Assembly: GCA_029856425.1 (NCBI GenBank) | Contig: JAHQWZ010000106.1 | Span: 1 to 6,528, forward strand | Source: Candidatus Thorarchaeota archaeon | GTDB lineage: Archaea; Asgardarchaeota; Thorarchaeia; Thorarchaeales; Thorarchaeaceae | Direction of reading: 5' to 3' | Length of the DNA stretch: 6,528 bases | In this document: piece after piece, positions 1 through 6,082 of the stretch | Position numbering within the stretch: the first letter of the stretch is position 1 | Layout of the letters: each line of letters opens with the position of its first letter | Position numbers and translations under genes: made by a program | Notes under the pieces: generated by a model | Databases searched by the model: none | What the model was told of the DNA's origin: nothing | The model's input: only the letters and a program-made list of their open reading frames with translations

Positions 1-144
1 GTGAGTATGGGGCAAAATACTGAGCTATCACGTGGAACCACCATTGAGAGAAGCATTCTATTTGGCTCAGCATGTGTCGACGAGGGAATTTGTATCAAGG
101 ATGCTATTGTTTATGGCAATCACATTATCAAGGAGAGTGAATGA
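1..144 (+). CDS. C-terminal end of a nucleotidyltransferase with left-handed beta-helix (partial)
   Basis: Frame 1 is open from the window edge to a TGA at 142-144 and gives 47 residues. They show a hexapeptide-like rhythm: SRGTTIERSILFGSA, then a second turn with VDEGICIKDAIVYGN, ending HIIKESE. This pattern of small or hydrophobic residues every six positions, with 'G..I..S.I..G' spacing, is typical of the left-handed beta-helix that ends many sugar-1-phosphate nucleotidyltransferases (GlmU/RmlA-like or mannose-1-phosphate guanylyltransferase-like). The catalytic N-terminal domain would lie upstream, outside the window, so the substrate cannot be told. The end overlaps the next gene, a CDP-alcohol phosphatidyltransferase, which suggests co-transcription and translational coupling. 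A role in activating a polar head group or a glycan sugar is plausible but inferred. An acyltransferase with the same helix cannot be excluded. Confidence 0.6.
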   Translation: MSMGQNTELSRGTTIERSILFGSACVDEGICIKDAIVYGNHIIKESE

Positions 145-772
145 CATCTCACCAAGTAAGTTCAGAGTCAGGGGCATTTTCAAGAGAATGGTGACTGGAG
201 CTGCAAGGCCACTTGTGAAACGTAATGTGCGGCCTGATTCAATCACTTATGTCACCGTTCTAACGGCGCTGCTTGCCTTTCTTGTCCTCTCAATTATCAA
301 TTCGCAGCCACTCTACGGGCTCCTTATGTTTCTTGTAGGCTTTCTTGATGGAGTAGATGGAGTTGTGGCAAGAGAGAGTGACAGGACATCAAGTGCAGGC
401 GCACTCACTGACTCCTTCATGGATAAGGTATCTGAGGTGATTCTTCTCCTTGCCATCGCAGTAGAGTATGAAGCGTCATCTGTCCTTGGAATATCTATTT
501 CACTCTGGGTGCTTCTCTGCATTTCCGGATGGCTCTTGACTAGTTACAGCCGGTCACGCGCCGCGAGTCTTGGTGTGACAGACCTTGACATAGGACTAGG
601 TGCTAGATCTGAACGTCTGCTAACACTAGTAGTCTTTTCATTGCTGAGCCTTGTGATTTGGGGGCTTGTTGTAGTCACAATTCTGGGTATATCCACTGCT
701 GCTTATCGATTCTATCACTACAAACGGGAACTTCTCAGCGCCAGCCTTGGACCTCAAGACCACCATACTTAA
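137..772 (+). CDS. CDP-alcohol phosphatidyltransferase, probably archaetidylinositol phosphate synthase
   Basis: A membrane enzyme that moves a CDP-activated lipid onto an alcohol head group. The archaeal version typically joins CDP-archaeol and inositol-1-phosphate to give archaetidylinositol phosphate. With the start chosen here (211 aa) the family signature D-x2-DG-x2-AR-x8-G-x3-D-x3-D is complete: D71, D74-G75, A78-R79, G88, D92 and D96. It binds metal and the CDP moiety. Five to six hydrophobic helices follow, and the later SYSRSRAASLG...GLGARSERLL block resembles the archaetidylinositol/phosphatidylinositol phosphate synthase group. The frame is open back to a GTG at 32, with ATGs at 101 and 113. 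GTG 137 is preferred because it gives the usual family length, lies just after AAGGAG (130-135, unusually close), and overlaps the upstream stop by only a few bases. A DIPP-synthase-like role is an alternative given the neighbouring nucleotidyltransferase. Confidence 0.85.
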   Translation: MNDISPSKFRVRGIFKRMVTGAARPLVKRNVRPDSITYVTVLTALLAFLVLSIINSQPLYGLLMFLVGFLDGVDGVVARESDRTSSAGALTDSFMDKVSEVILLLAIAVEYEASSVLGISISLWVLLCISGWLLTSYSRSRAASLGVTDLDIGLGARSERLLTLVVFSLLSLVIWGLVVVTILGISTAAYRFYHYKRELLSASLGPQDHHT

Positions 773-812
773 GAGCAGAGGGCTGACAGGCGGCTCCATC
801 ATTTGGATGGAG
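764..812 (+). promoter_or_regulatory. TATA-type box and ribosome binding site for the downstream small gene
   Basis: CTTAAG at 768-773 overlaps the stop of the preceding gene and looks like an archaeal TATA element. A start of transcription would be expected near 795-800. GGAG at 809-812 lies 9 bases before ATG 822 and decides that start over the upstream TTG 747 and ATG 807. The TATA call is pattern-based only. Confidence 0.4.
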
Positions 813-821
813 TCTTTGCCA

Positions 822-1238
822 ATGCCCAAGTTCAGAGCAGATCATTATCTAATAGCAGAGTTCGAAGAGATCAAAGATCCCAAAACCTCTGGTCAGCTCG
901 TGCTTGATGCCCTCAAGGAGTTGCCCGAACTCAAGGATCTGGCAATAGTGTCAAAGAGATTGGAGGGCAAGTCTTGGTCAGAAATCCTTGGCCGAATTGA
1001 CATTCCAGCCGGCTCCAAAGCCTTTTGGGCGATGGTAAAAAGAGAAGTGTCAGAGAGAGAGCCCTATAACTTATTCATCCGGTTTGATATGAACGCAGAG
1101 GCTGATAATATCGAGATGGCACGGGCAAGTGTAAAGGACTGGCTCGATAGTGAGGTCGTTCCTCGAATCAAGTCCAAGACATCAGTAAAGAGAATTGAAG
1201 TACTTCAACCAAACGAGGTATTCATGCCTGAGTTATAG
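822..1238 (+). CDS. Small soluble protein of unknown function (138 aa)
   Basis: I do not recognise this family. The protein begins MPKFRADHYLIAEFEEI, is highly charged, and has no cysteine pair, signal peptide or membrane segment. Predicted elements by eye are a strand (HYLIAEFEEI), a helix (GQLVLDALKELPEL), a strand (LAIVSKRL), a strand (YNLFIRFDM, about 82-90), a long helix (NIEMARASVKDWLDSEVVPRI) and a final strand (KRIEVLQ). This alternation could form a ferredoxin-like alpha/beta fold, but that is a guess. The frame is open back to TTG 747. ATG 822 is preferred because GGAG sits 9 bases upstream and the extra N-terminus would run into the putative promoter. It lies 49 bases after the lipid synthase and ends 3 bases from the convergent propeller gene, with no obvious terminator between them. 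Confidence 0.7.
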   Translation: MPKFRADHYLIAEFEEIKDPKTSGQLVLDALKELPELKDLAIVSKRLEGKSWSEILGRIDIPAGSKAFWAMVKREVSEREPYNLFIRFDMNAEADNIEMARASVKDWLDSEVVPRIKSKTSVKRIEVLQPNEVFMPEL

Positions 1239-1241
1239 TTG

Positions 1242-2255
1242 TCAATCCTCGTCATCAATTCTGAGAAGAAATATCTTGTTTCCAATCGCCTGAACGATTT
1301 CATTTCTTGCATCGCCGGTGATATCGCCAAATGCTACCAGTGACTCAGCAGACTTTGAGGCGGTCTTGAGAGATGCAAGCTCGATTAGCTCTATGCCGTT
1401 GAATCCCAGCAGTAATATCGTGGAATCTAGAAGACTCAAGAGAATCTGCCCTGCCGGTGTGTCCTGAAGAATCCTACCCATTCGGACTGCTGTCACTGGC
1501 GCAGGAGCCTTAATTGTCAATACTCTGTCAAGAGCCTGCTGTTCCACTCTGAAGAGCGTTATTGTGCGCTGATCTGAAACACAAACGATTTCATCGTATC
1601 TGCCACCTGCAATGTTCCCTGTGGCAATATGAAACACCTCCTTTCCTACTTTAGTCTTCCATACTTCGTGAAGCCGATCATCAGCATACTGATACACAAA
1701 GAGGTATCCAGTTTCATCTCCAAAAACAAACCTGCTGTAAGGAACATTCTCTATTGACAGGCGCCGCATAGACAGGACTGGGTGATCCACTACCTTATGC
1801 GCCAATTTGTCTAGAACTACATCAAACCACCCATAGCATCTGAGGGCTTGGTCTGTCGTAGACACAATCACCTCAGCACTCTTATCATCCAAAACATTCG
1901 CTACTACCAAGGATGTTGGAATAGCTCCTATGGGAATTATGCTCTTCACCGTCAATTCATTATCCATGAACACGAGCAGTCGGAGTTGATTATCAAGTCC
2001 TGCAACTACAAAGTCAGGAATTCCATTCCCCAAAACGTCTCCAACATCCATTGCAGCTACGGGGGGTAAATCACTGGTCTTTGCTATTTCCTTTAGCCTT
2101 GGTTTCTTTCCTTTGGTCCACTCAAAGACCCTGATGTCTCCATTCATGGTGGACAACACGATGTTTGCCTTTCCATTATTGGTCAGGTCTACAAGCTCGA
2201 GTGAAGTGACTCCTTCTTTGAAGGAGTGCTCGGTTATTAGGCTAAGTTTGGTCAT
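1242..2255 (-). CDS. Cytosolic seven-bladed FG-GAP-like beta-propeller protein
   Basis: A 337-aa protein made almost wholly of repeats about 48 residues long. Seven repeat cores can be seen, near residues 23-33 (DLTNNGKANIV), 72-84 (GDVLGNGIPDFVV), 119-131 (ANVLDDKSAEVIV), 165-188, 211-226 (TGNIAGGRYDEIVCV), 259-274 and 309-323 (FGDITGDARNEIV). The 'GD..G.G..EIV' pattern is that of FG-GAP/integrin-alpha-type blades, and seven blades would close a propeller. No signal peptide or membrane helix is present, so it should act in the cytosol as a protein-interaction scaffold. Eukaryotic proteins with similar intracellular propellers include ITFG2 and the BBS1/2/7 N-termini; a direct link is inference. 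ATG 2255 has GAGGT at 2265-2269 on the minus strand, 9 bases upstream, and a TATA-like box near 2311-2316. WD40 repeats are less likely because the GH and WD dipeptides are missing. Confidence 0.8.
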   Translation of the reverse strand: MTKLSLITEHSFKEGVTSLELVDLTNNGKANIVLSTMNGDIRVFEWTKGKKPRLKEIAKTSDLPPVAAMDVGDVLGNGIPDFVVAGLDNQLRLLVFMDNELTVKSIIPIGAIPTSLVVANVLDDKSAEVIVSTTDQALRCYGWFDVVLDKLAHKVVDHPVLSMRRLSIENVPYSRFVFGDETGYLFVYQYADDRLHEVWKTKVGKEVFHIATGNIAGGRYDEIVCVSDQRTITLFRVEQQALDRVLTIKAPAPVTAVRMGRILQDTPAGQILLSLLDSTILLLGFNGIELIELASLKTASKSAESLVAFGDITGDARNEIVQAIGNKIFLLRIDDED

Positions 2256-2290
2256 CTGGTAGTGACCTCATCAGAAGAGGCGTGGTTAAC

Positions 2291-2318
2291 GAGGAACCTC
2301 GGTTCCTTGATTTAAGAG
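2291..2318. promoter_or_regulatory. Compact divergent promoter with a 16-bp palindrome
   Basis: AGGAACC (2292-2298), TC, GGTTCCT (2301-2307) is a perfect 7-bp inverted repeat with a 2-base centre. Next to it, TTTAAG at 2311-2316 reads CTTAAA on the other strand and could serve as TATA box in both directions. On the minus strand the palindrome falls between that box and the expected start near 2287. On the plus strand it lies just upstream of the box. This placement is typical of an operator. An RNA hairpin is an alternative only for the minus strand, if transcription starts earlier than predicted. Confidence 0.45.
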
Positions 2319-2351
2319 TTGCTCCAACAAGCTTTGAAACTTTGTATTCTC

Positions 2352-2960
2352 GTGCCTAATGCAACTGATGCGTTTAAGACGCCCTTTGCAAGATATGATT
2401 CTGAACAGCTGATGTCTGGTGAAAAACGAAAATCACTACTTACCGACGACAATTGGAACTCTATTGAAGAAGAGGTTCAAACCGAGCTTCGATTATTCAT
2501 AGACGAGTTTGGTTCCTTCACACCTGAGTGGTTTGTGGATATCAAATTTCATCTTCTTCGTGAATCAGGCCTGACAAAGGAGAGCAGAGATGAGTTATGC
2601 CGGCTTTCAATACATGTAGGTCTATGTCCGAAGTGTGACTTGCTCTATGTTGCGAAGAAATGCCTTCTCTGGCTTCGGTTATTCAGGATAAATCCAAAGA
2701 TAGTTGAACGTGCTCCACCATGTATTCAGGAAGCCTTCAAGCAGAATGCGATTAAGATTGTTGCTGACTTTCTCGTAGTGGCGAATCTTATTGACCCCCC
2801 TTTCTATAAGGTACGCTCAGCGCCTTGGTGCAAGACGCTGCAAGGATGGGGCTACTGCAACCCAGATGAGTATTGTGAAGCAATGGAGCGTGCGAACACA
2901 CTCGAATACAGTGCTGCTCGTGAGAGGGTCAAGAGATTCAGAGACCTATCATCTCAGTAG
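2352..2960 (+). CDS. Cysteine-rich protein with a shortened PriL-like iron-sulfur domain
   Basis: A 202-aa protein whose C-terminal half resembles the 4Fe-4S domain of the archaeal/eukaryotic primase large subunit. APPCIQEAF (C124) corresponds to the family's PPC helix. APWCKTLQGWGYCNPDEYC (C160, C169, C175) follows the archaeal 'PSC.TM...G.C...D..C' pattern with the usual C-x8-C spacing, and TLEYSAARERVKR matches the basic tail. Only about 35 residues separate the first and second cysteines, fewer than in normal PriL, so the middle helices seem lost. A further group, GLCPKC plus KKC (C92, C95, C104), may bind another metal. The helical N-terminus is unrecognised. Asgard genomes would be expected to carry a normal PriL elsewhere, so this may be a paralogue with another job. 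The start is uncertain: GTG 2352 suits the TATA-like box at 2311, but no ribosome binding site is seen. ATG 2412 and TTG 2319 are alternatives. Confidence 0.55.
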   Translation: MPNATDAFKTPFARYDSEQLMSGEKRKSLLTDDNWNSIEEEVQTELRLFIDEFGSFTPEWFVDIKFHLLRESGLTKESRDELCRLSIHVGLCPKCDLLYVAKKCLLWLRLFRINPKIVERAPPCIQEAFKQNAIKIVADFLVVANLIDPPFYKVRSAPWCKTLQGWGYCNPDEYCEAMERANTLEYSAARERVKRFRDLSSQ

Positions 2961-2980
2961 CTGACTTGTCAGGGTCATTG

Positions 2981-3018
2981 CTTAAATGAGGGTGGGGAGA
3001 ACGACCAGATAGGGTGAT
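2981..3018 (+). promoter_or_regulatory. TATA-type box and Shine-Dalgarno for the HD phosphohydrolase gene
   Basis: CTTAAA at 2981-2986 fits an archaeal TATA box, predicting transcription from about 3008-3012. GGTGAT at 3013-3018 is part of the GGAGGTGAT anti-16S sequence and lies 4 bases before ATG 3023. It overlaps GTG 3014, which makes ATG 3023 the better start. Confidence 0.5.
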
Positions 3019-3022
3019 TACA

Positions 3023-4555
3023 ATGACCCCGAGAGAAGTAGCATCTGCCGATGACATTGATTTTGAGATGGCTCATCTGGTCCGACTAACAGGTTTTCGA
3101 GAGAAGATGATTGCAGATGCAAGAGCGGTCAATAGAGCCGCATGGCATGACATCCAGGACAAGATTAAGAGACGTAAACGCCTATGGTCCGTAGAAGAGA
3201 AGCACACACGTCGGAAGGCGATTCAGGATCCTGTTCATGGGGCCGTAATATTCGAGCCCTGGGAATTGGATATCCTCTCAAGTGTTGAAATGCTACGCCT
3301 ACGGTTTGTAAAACAGCTTGGTCCTGCTCATCTTGTCTACCCGGGTGCCACTCATACCAGGTTCCTGCATTGCATCGGGACAAATTTCTTGGCCCAGAAA
3401 TGTATCCGTGTGGTGAGTTATTGTGAGGATTTGGACGACCCCTGTTTCTACCCCTTGTCCAATCTCCTGAACGACTATCAACAGAAGGTCTTCAGAGCAG
3501 CAGCACTTCTTCACGACGTAGGACATCCTCCCACCTCACACACAATTGAGTTTGCTCTGAAGAGCTGGGCTGGCATAGACCATCTGGATCTTGGTGAGCA
3601 TCTCATCCTGCACAGTAGTCTCTCTGATATTCTGAGCGAGCATGACATCGAGCCTCAAATTGTTATAGATGTCTTCAGACGTAAGGCCAAGGAGCCGGTG
3701 TGGATGCTTTTATCTGACTTCCTTGATCACCCTCTTGATATTGACAAGACAGACTACTTGATACGTGACGCACACTTTAGCGGGGTTCAACTGGGAATAT
3801 TCCCTGCAGAAAGGGTCATGCTGACTAACCGTGTAGTCAAAGACCATGATGGAAGATATGTGCGGGCATTCATGCTAAAGGCCCTTCATTCATTGGAGTC
3901 TCTGATTCTTAGCAGAAACTGGATGTTCAGTGACCTCTACCTACACCATGCTGTCAAACTTGCTGAGGCACTGACATCCAAGGCTACATACTTCCGAATT
4001 CGTGAAGAGGATCTTTCCAAGACCGAATGTTATGGGCTTTTTACCCGTATGACTGATGCAGACCTATATCGATGGTTTAAGGACTCCAGTATTAGATTCG
4101 TGAGGGATTATGCGCGAAGGATACGGCATAGGAGACTGTTCAAGGTCGTTCTAGCACGTTCGCTCTCATCATTTGAACCCCATGCGCGCAAAGAGCTACT
4201 TGCGACAGAAACCAATGTCGAGAAATTGATTGATATTGAAACTGAGGTTGCAGATGATGTCGGAAAAGTCATTGTTGACATAGTGAATCCCAATCTTGGT
4301 GAAGCAATCCTTGGCAAGATTCCTCTTTTGGTTGCAGGTGAAAACTCAGGCCTTGAAACCCTTCCACTTGACTCCATTGATGAAGGTCAGCCACTGATGC
4401 AGATTCTGAATAAACAGAAGCAAACTATCCCTTCGGTTCGAGTCTATTCTGATCCAGAGGACGCTACCACCATTCGTAAGCGATTCCTCCGACTTTTCCC
4501 TGCAACAGCTAGTGCTAAGGACCTTCGGAATGAATATGATATGACCGAGGCTTAG
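3023..4555 (+). CDS. HD-superfamily phosphohydrolase, SAMHD1/COG1078-like (putative dNTPase)
   Basis: A 510-aa soluble enzyme of the HD fold, predicted to hydrolyse nucleotide phosphates. Residues about 67-130 carry the family's N-terminal block: IQDPVHGAVIF, LRLRFVKQLG, VYPGATHTRFLHCIG. The metal-binding H...HD...D set is complete: H116 in RFLHC, H164-D165 in ALLHDVGHPPTSH, and D241 in DIDKTDYLIRDAHFSGV. Order and spacing agree with SAMHD1 and bacterial/archaeal dNTP triphosphohydrolases. Residues 1-60 form a charged helical extension. The C-terminal 200 residues are divergent, helical and charged; they could mediate oligomerisation or allosteric control, but no nucleotide-binding motif is recognised. 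ATG 3023 is chosen over GTG 3014 because GGTGAT overlaps the GTG and sits 4 bases before the ATG. The gene has its own promoter and converges on the RNase III-like gene, 13 bases away. The exact substrate cannot be read from the sequence. Confidence 0.88.
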   Translation: MTPREVASADDIDFEMAHLVRLTGFREKMIADARAVNRAAWHDIQDKIKRRKRLWSVEEKHTRRKAIQDPVHGAVIFEPWELDILSSVEMLRLRFVKQLGPAHLVYPGATHTRFLHCIGTNFLAQKCIRVVSYCEDLDDPCFYPLSNLLNDYQQKVFRAAALLHDVGHPPTSHTIEFALKSWAGIDHLDLGEHLILHSSLSDILSEHDIEPQIVIDVFRRKAKEPVWMLLSDFLDHPLDIDKTDYLIRDAHFSGVQLGIFPAERVMLTNRVVKDHDGRYVRAFMLKALHSLESLILSRNWMFSDLYLHHAVKLAEALTSKATYFRIREEDLSKTECYGLFTRMTDADLYRWFKDSSIRFVRDYARRIRHRRLFKVVLARSLSSFEPHARKELLATETNVEKLIDIETEVADDVGKVIVDIVNPNLGEAILGKIPLLVAGENSGLETLPLDSIDEGQPLMQILNKQKQTIPSVRVYSDPEDATTIRKRFLRLFPATASAKDLRNEYDMTEA

Positions 4556-4568
4556 GTTAGGCATTGAA

Positions 4569-5252
4569 TCATCCAGTCAGTACTGGAATTAGATCTCTCA
4601 CCTTTTTGAAACCGTGCTCAATATAGACAATACCGAAAATTGCCTCTACAAGTGTGCCCTTGTCATGGTCCATTTCCGACTTGCTGGGACTTGCTGGATC
4701 GAAATGAATGCGATGTGCATACAAATCCCACGAGTCACTGACCTTGGCTAGATGTTCATTACTCACGATGTCTGCCCTCCGCTGAGTAAGCGTTCCTACA
4801 TCCGTAGCCTTTGGCTGCCAGATGTGATGTAATACTGCCATTGAGATTGCTGCGTCACCTACAAGTGCCAAAGACTGTGCTATCTCACTGAGGGATGAAA
4901 GCACCTCATAGACTTCCTTATCCAATGGACTTCTCTTATCCAATGAGAGCTGGACCTCAAGCTCGCTGAAAAGGTTCTTAGTGCTTGGTTGGAACATAGC
5001 CACCTGAAGGAGTTCTTGGTTACTGATTGATATGCCCAGGATTTTCTCAAGCTGGGGCTTGAGTTCGGTCCGAATCTTGATCAAGGAATCTACTATTCCT
5101 GCGAGCTGCCTGCTCCATTTCTTTGTCTTACGCTGCATCCGTGTGCTGTTAGATGGAGTTGTTGCTCTCACATCAGCAACAACTGCCACTAGGTCTCTCA
5201 AGGCGTTCTCAAGACCTATTGGCTCCCATGATAACTCTCTTCTATGTGCCAA
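4569..5252 (-). CDS. RNase III-fold protein with a Mini-III-like reduced active site
   Basis: A 227-aa protein whose residues about 80-222 align with the RNase III catalytic domain. LLQVAMFQP corresponds to the 'LL.AlTH.S' helix. SLALVGDAAISMAV (D133) is the signature helix, LTQRRADIVSNEHLAKVSDSWDL the 'LT.lRa.lVsn..La.ia..l.L' helix, and TLVEAIFGIVYIEHGF (E203) the 'DAfEAliGAiYld.GF' helix. Classical RNase III has four acidic residues; here those before the GD are Q/A and the one three residues before E203 is T. D133 and E203 remain, as in bacterial Mini-III enzymes, so it may be active or may only bind dsRNA. No dsRNA-binding domain is present. Residues 1-75 form a helical, basic extension. 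It follows the CARF-like gene in the same frame, with TTG (5250-5252) six bases after that gene's TGA and GAGGGG upstream. Translational coupling is likely. Confidence 0.75.
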   Translation of the reverse strand: MAHRRELSWEPIGLENALRDLVAVVADVRATTPSNSTRMQRKTKKWSRQLAGIVDSLIKIRTELKPQLEKILGISISNQELLQVAMFQPSTKNLFSELEVQLSLDKRSPLDKEVYEVLSSLSEIAQSLALVGDAAISMAVLHHIWQPKATDVGTLTQRRADIVSNEHLAKVSDSWDLYAHRIHFDPASPSKSEMDHDKGTLVEAIFGIVYIEHGFKKVRDLIPVLTG

Positions 5253-5258
5253 CCCATG

Positions 5259-6056
5259 TCAGCCCCTCGGCAACACCCTGGAAATGATATTGCTTCCATC
5301 CTTGTGATTGACGAATATCGCAGTTATTGAGTAATGCATCGCTAAGAGTGAGAGTGCAAGTACAATCAGCGGAGGTCCAGTGGAGAGATCAACAACAAGC
5401 TCATATTGCGTGATGTTGTCAGTAATTATATTCTCTATCTCTCGTTGGGTGAGCATTACATCGCCAGGTATGCTTGTATCATAATTACCTGCCGAGTCAA
5501 CAGGTAAGTCATGCCATAGAATCTGCCATTTGGGCTCAGCCTTTTCTGGTAGATATCTGGCTAGGTCTCTTGAGGATCCTCTCGCAAAGGTTCTGTCTTC
5601 GACAATAACGTGGAGGGAACGTACGTCGAACTCCTTCTGTTCATTCAACCAAGTAATAAATGGCCTCTGATCTTCTGGGCGTGACATCGAGGAAATTAGA
5701 GCCACAGGTCGGTTTATTCCTAGAACTCGTCTCACTGGTTGGATTGCCCAGGGTACCAACCCAAACAGCCGGACGCGTGAGCTCTTCCTACTGGTTATGA
5801 TCTGGAGATTCTCAAGGTGTTTTGTATTGTGATACAGATGCGGGTCGGTGACATTGATAGATTGTATCTGCTTCTTGGTAAGCTTCCGTTTCTCATCTCT
5901 TGCCCTATCCATCTCTTGAGTCTGTTTGAACCGCTTTATTGCCTCACGCAATTCTGTCCCAGTCTTTGGTCCACCTTCAAGGAGGTCAAGAATGATTCTT
6001 CTGGCGTCAATCTGAATTTCCCTTCTGATTACCGTGTCTGCTGTTTCCCAAAACAT
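5259..6056 (-). CDS. Winged-helix protein with C-terminal CARF-like sensor domain
   Basis: A 265-aa putative ligand-controlled regulator. Residues about 16-98 form an ArsR-like winged helix: DARRIILDLLEGGPKTGTELREAI, then a charged insert, then LYHNTKHLENLQIIT and the wing SSRVRLFGLVPWA. Residues 116-265 look like a Rossmann-type CARF domain. A first strand and loop VALISSMS are followed by helix PFITWLNEQ and strand SLHVIVED, and YELVVDLSTGPPLIVLALSLL (218-238) replaces the classic 'hvDlTgGtK.M.lal' motif. A last strand is TAIFVN. CARF domains bind cyclic oligoadenylates or similar nucleotides. Csa3-type regulators have CARF first and wHTH last, so the order is reversed here. ATG 6056 is preceded directly by GGAG, and a TATA box about 30 bases upstream suggests a nearly leaderless mRNA. 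It is the first gene of an operon with the RNase III-like gene. The CARF call rests on motif pattern only; another Rossmann sensor is possible. Confidence 0.65.
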   Translation of the reverse strand: MFWETADTVIRREIQIDARRIILDLLEGGPKTGTELREAIKRFKQTQEMDRARDEKRKLTKKQIQSINVTDPHLYHNTKHLENLQIITSRKSSRVRLFGLVPWAIQPVRRVLGINRPVALISSMSRPEDQRPFITWLNEQKEFDVRSLHVIVEDRTFARGSSRDLARYLPEKAEPKWQILWHDLPVDSAGNYDTSIPGDVMLTQREIENIITDNITQYELVVDLSTGPPLIVLALSLLAMHYSITAIFVNHKDGSNIISRVLPRG

Positions 6057-6082
6057 CTCCGATCACACATGTTAGTTCAAAG

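Noticed and set aside
2352..2960. Treating the cysteines as an ordinary zinc ribbon
   Set aside because: The PPC start, C-x8-C spacing and conserved G-Y-C, D-E-Y-C context match the PriL Fe-S pattern better than a paired CxxC zinc ribbon. The upstream CPKC group could still bind zinc.
4108..4564. Minus-strand open frames inside the HD hydrolase gene
   Set aside because: They lie wholly or almost wholly antisense to a strongly supported gene and have serine/arginine-rich, low-information translations.
5259..5261. TGA read as selenocysteine to give one fused protein
   Set aside because: The TGA sits at a domain junction with no Cys/Sec active-site context, and a GAGGGG ribosome binding site precedes the TTG just after it. 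Simple termination and restart is more likely. No SECIS element was identified.
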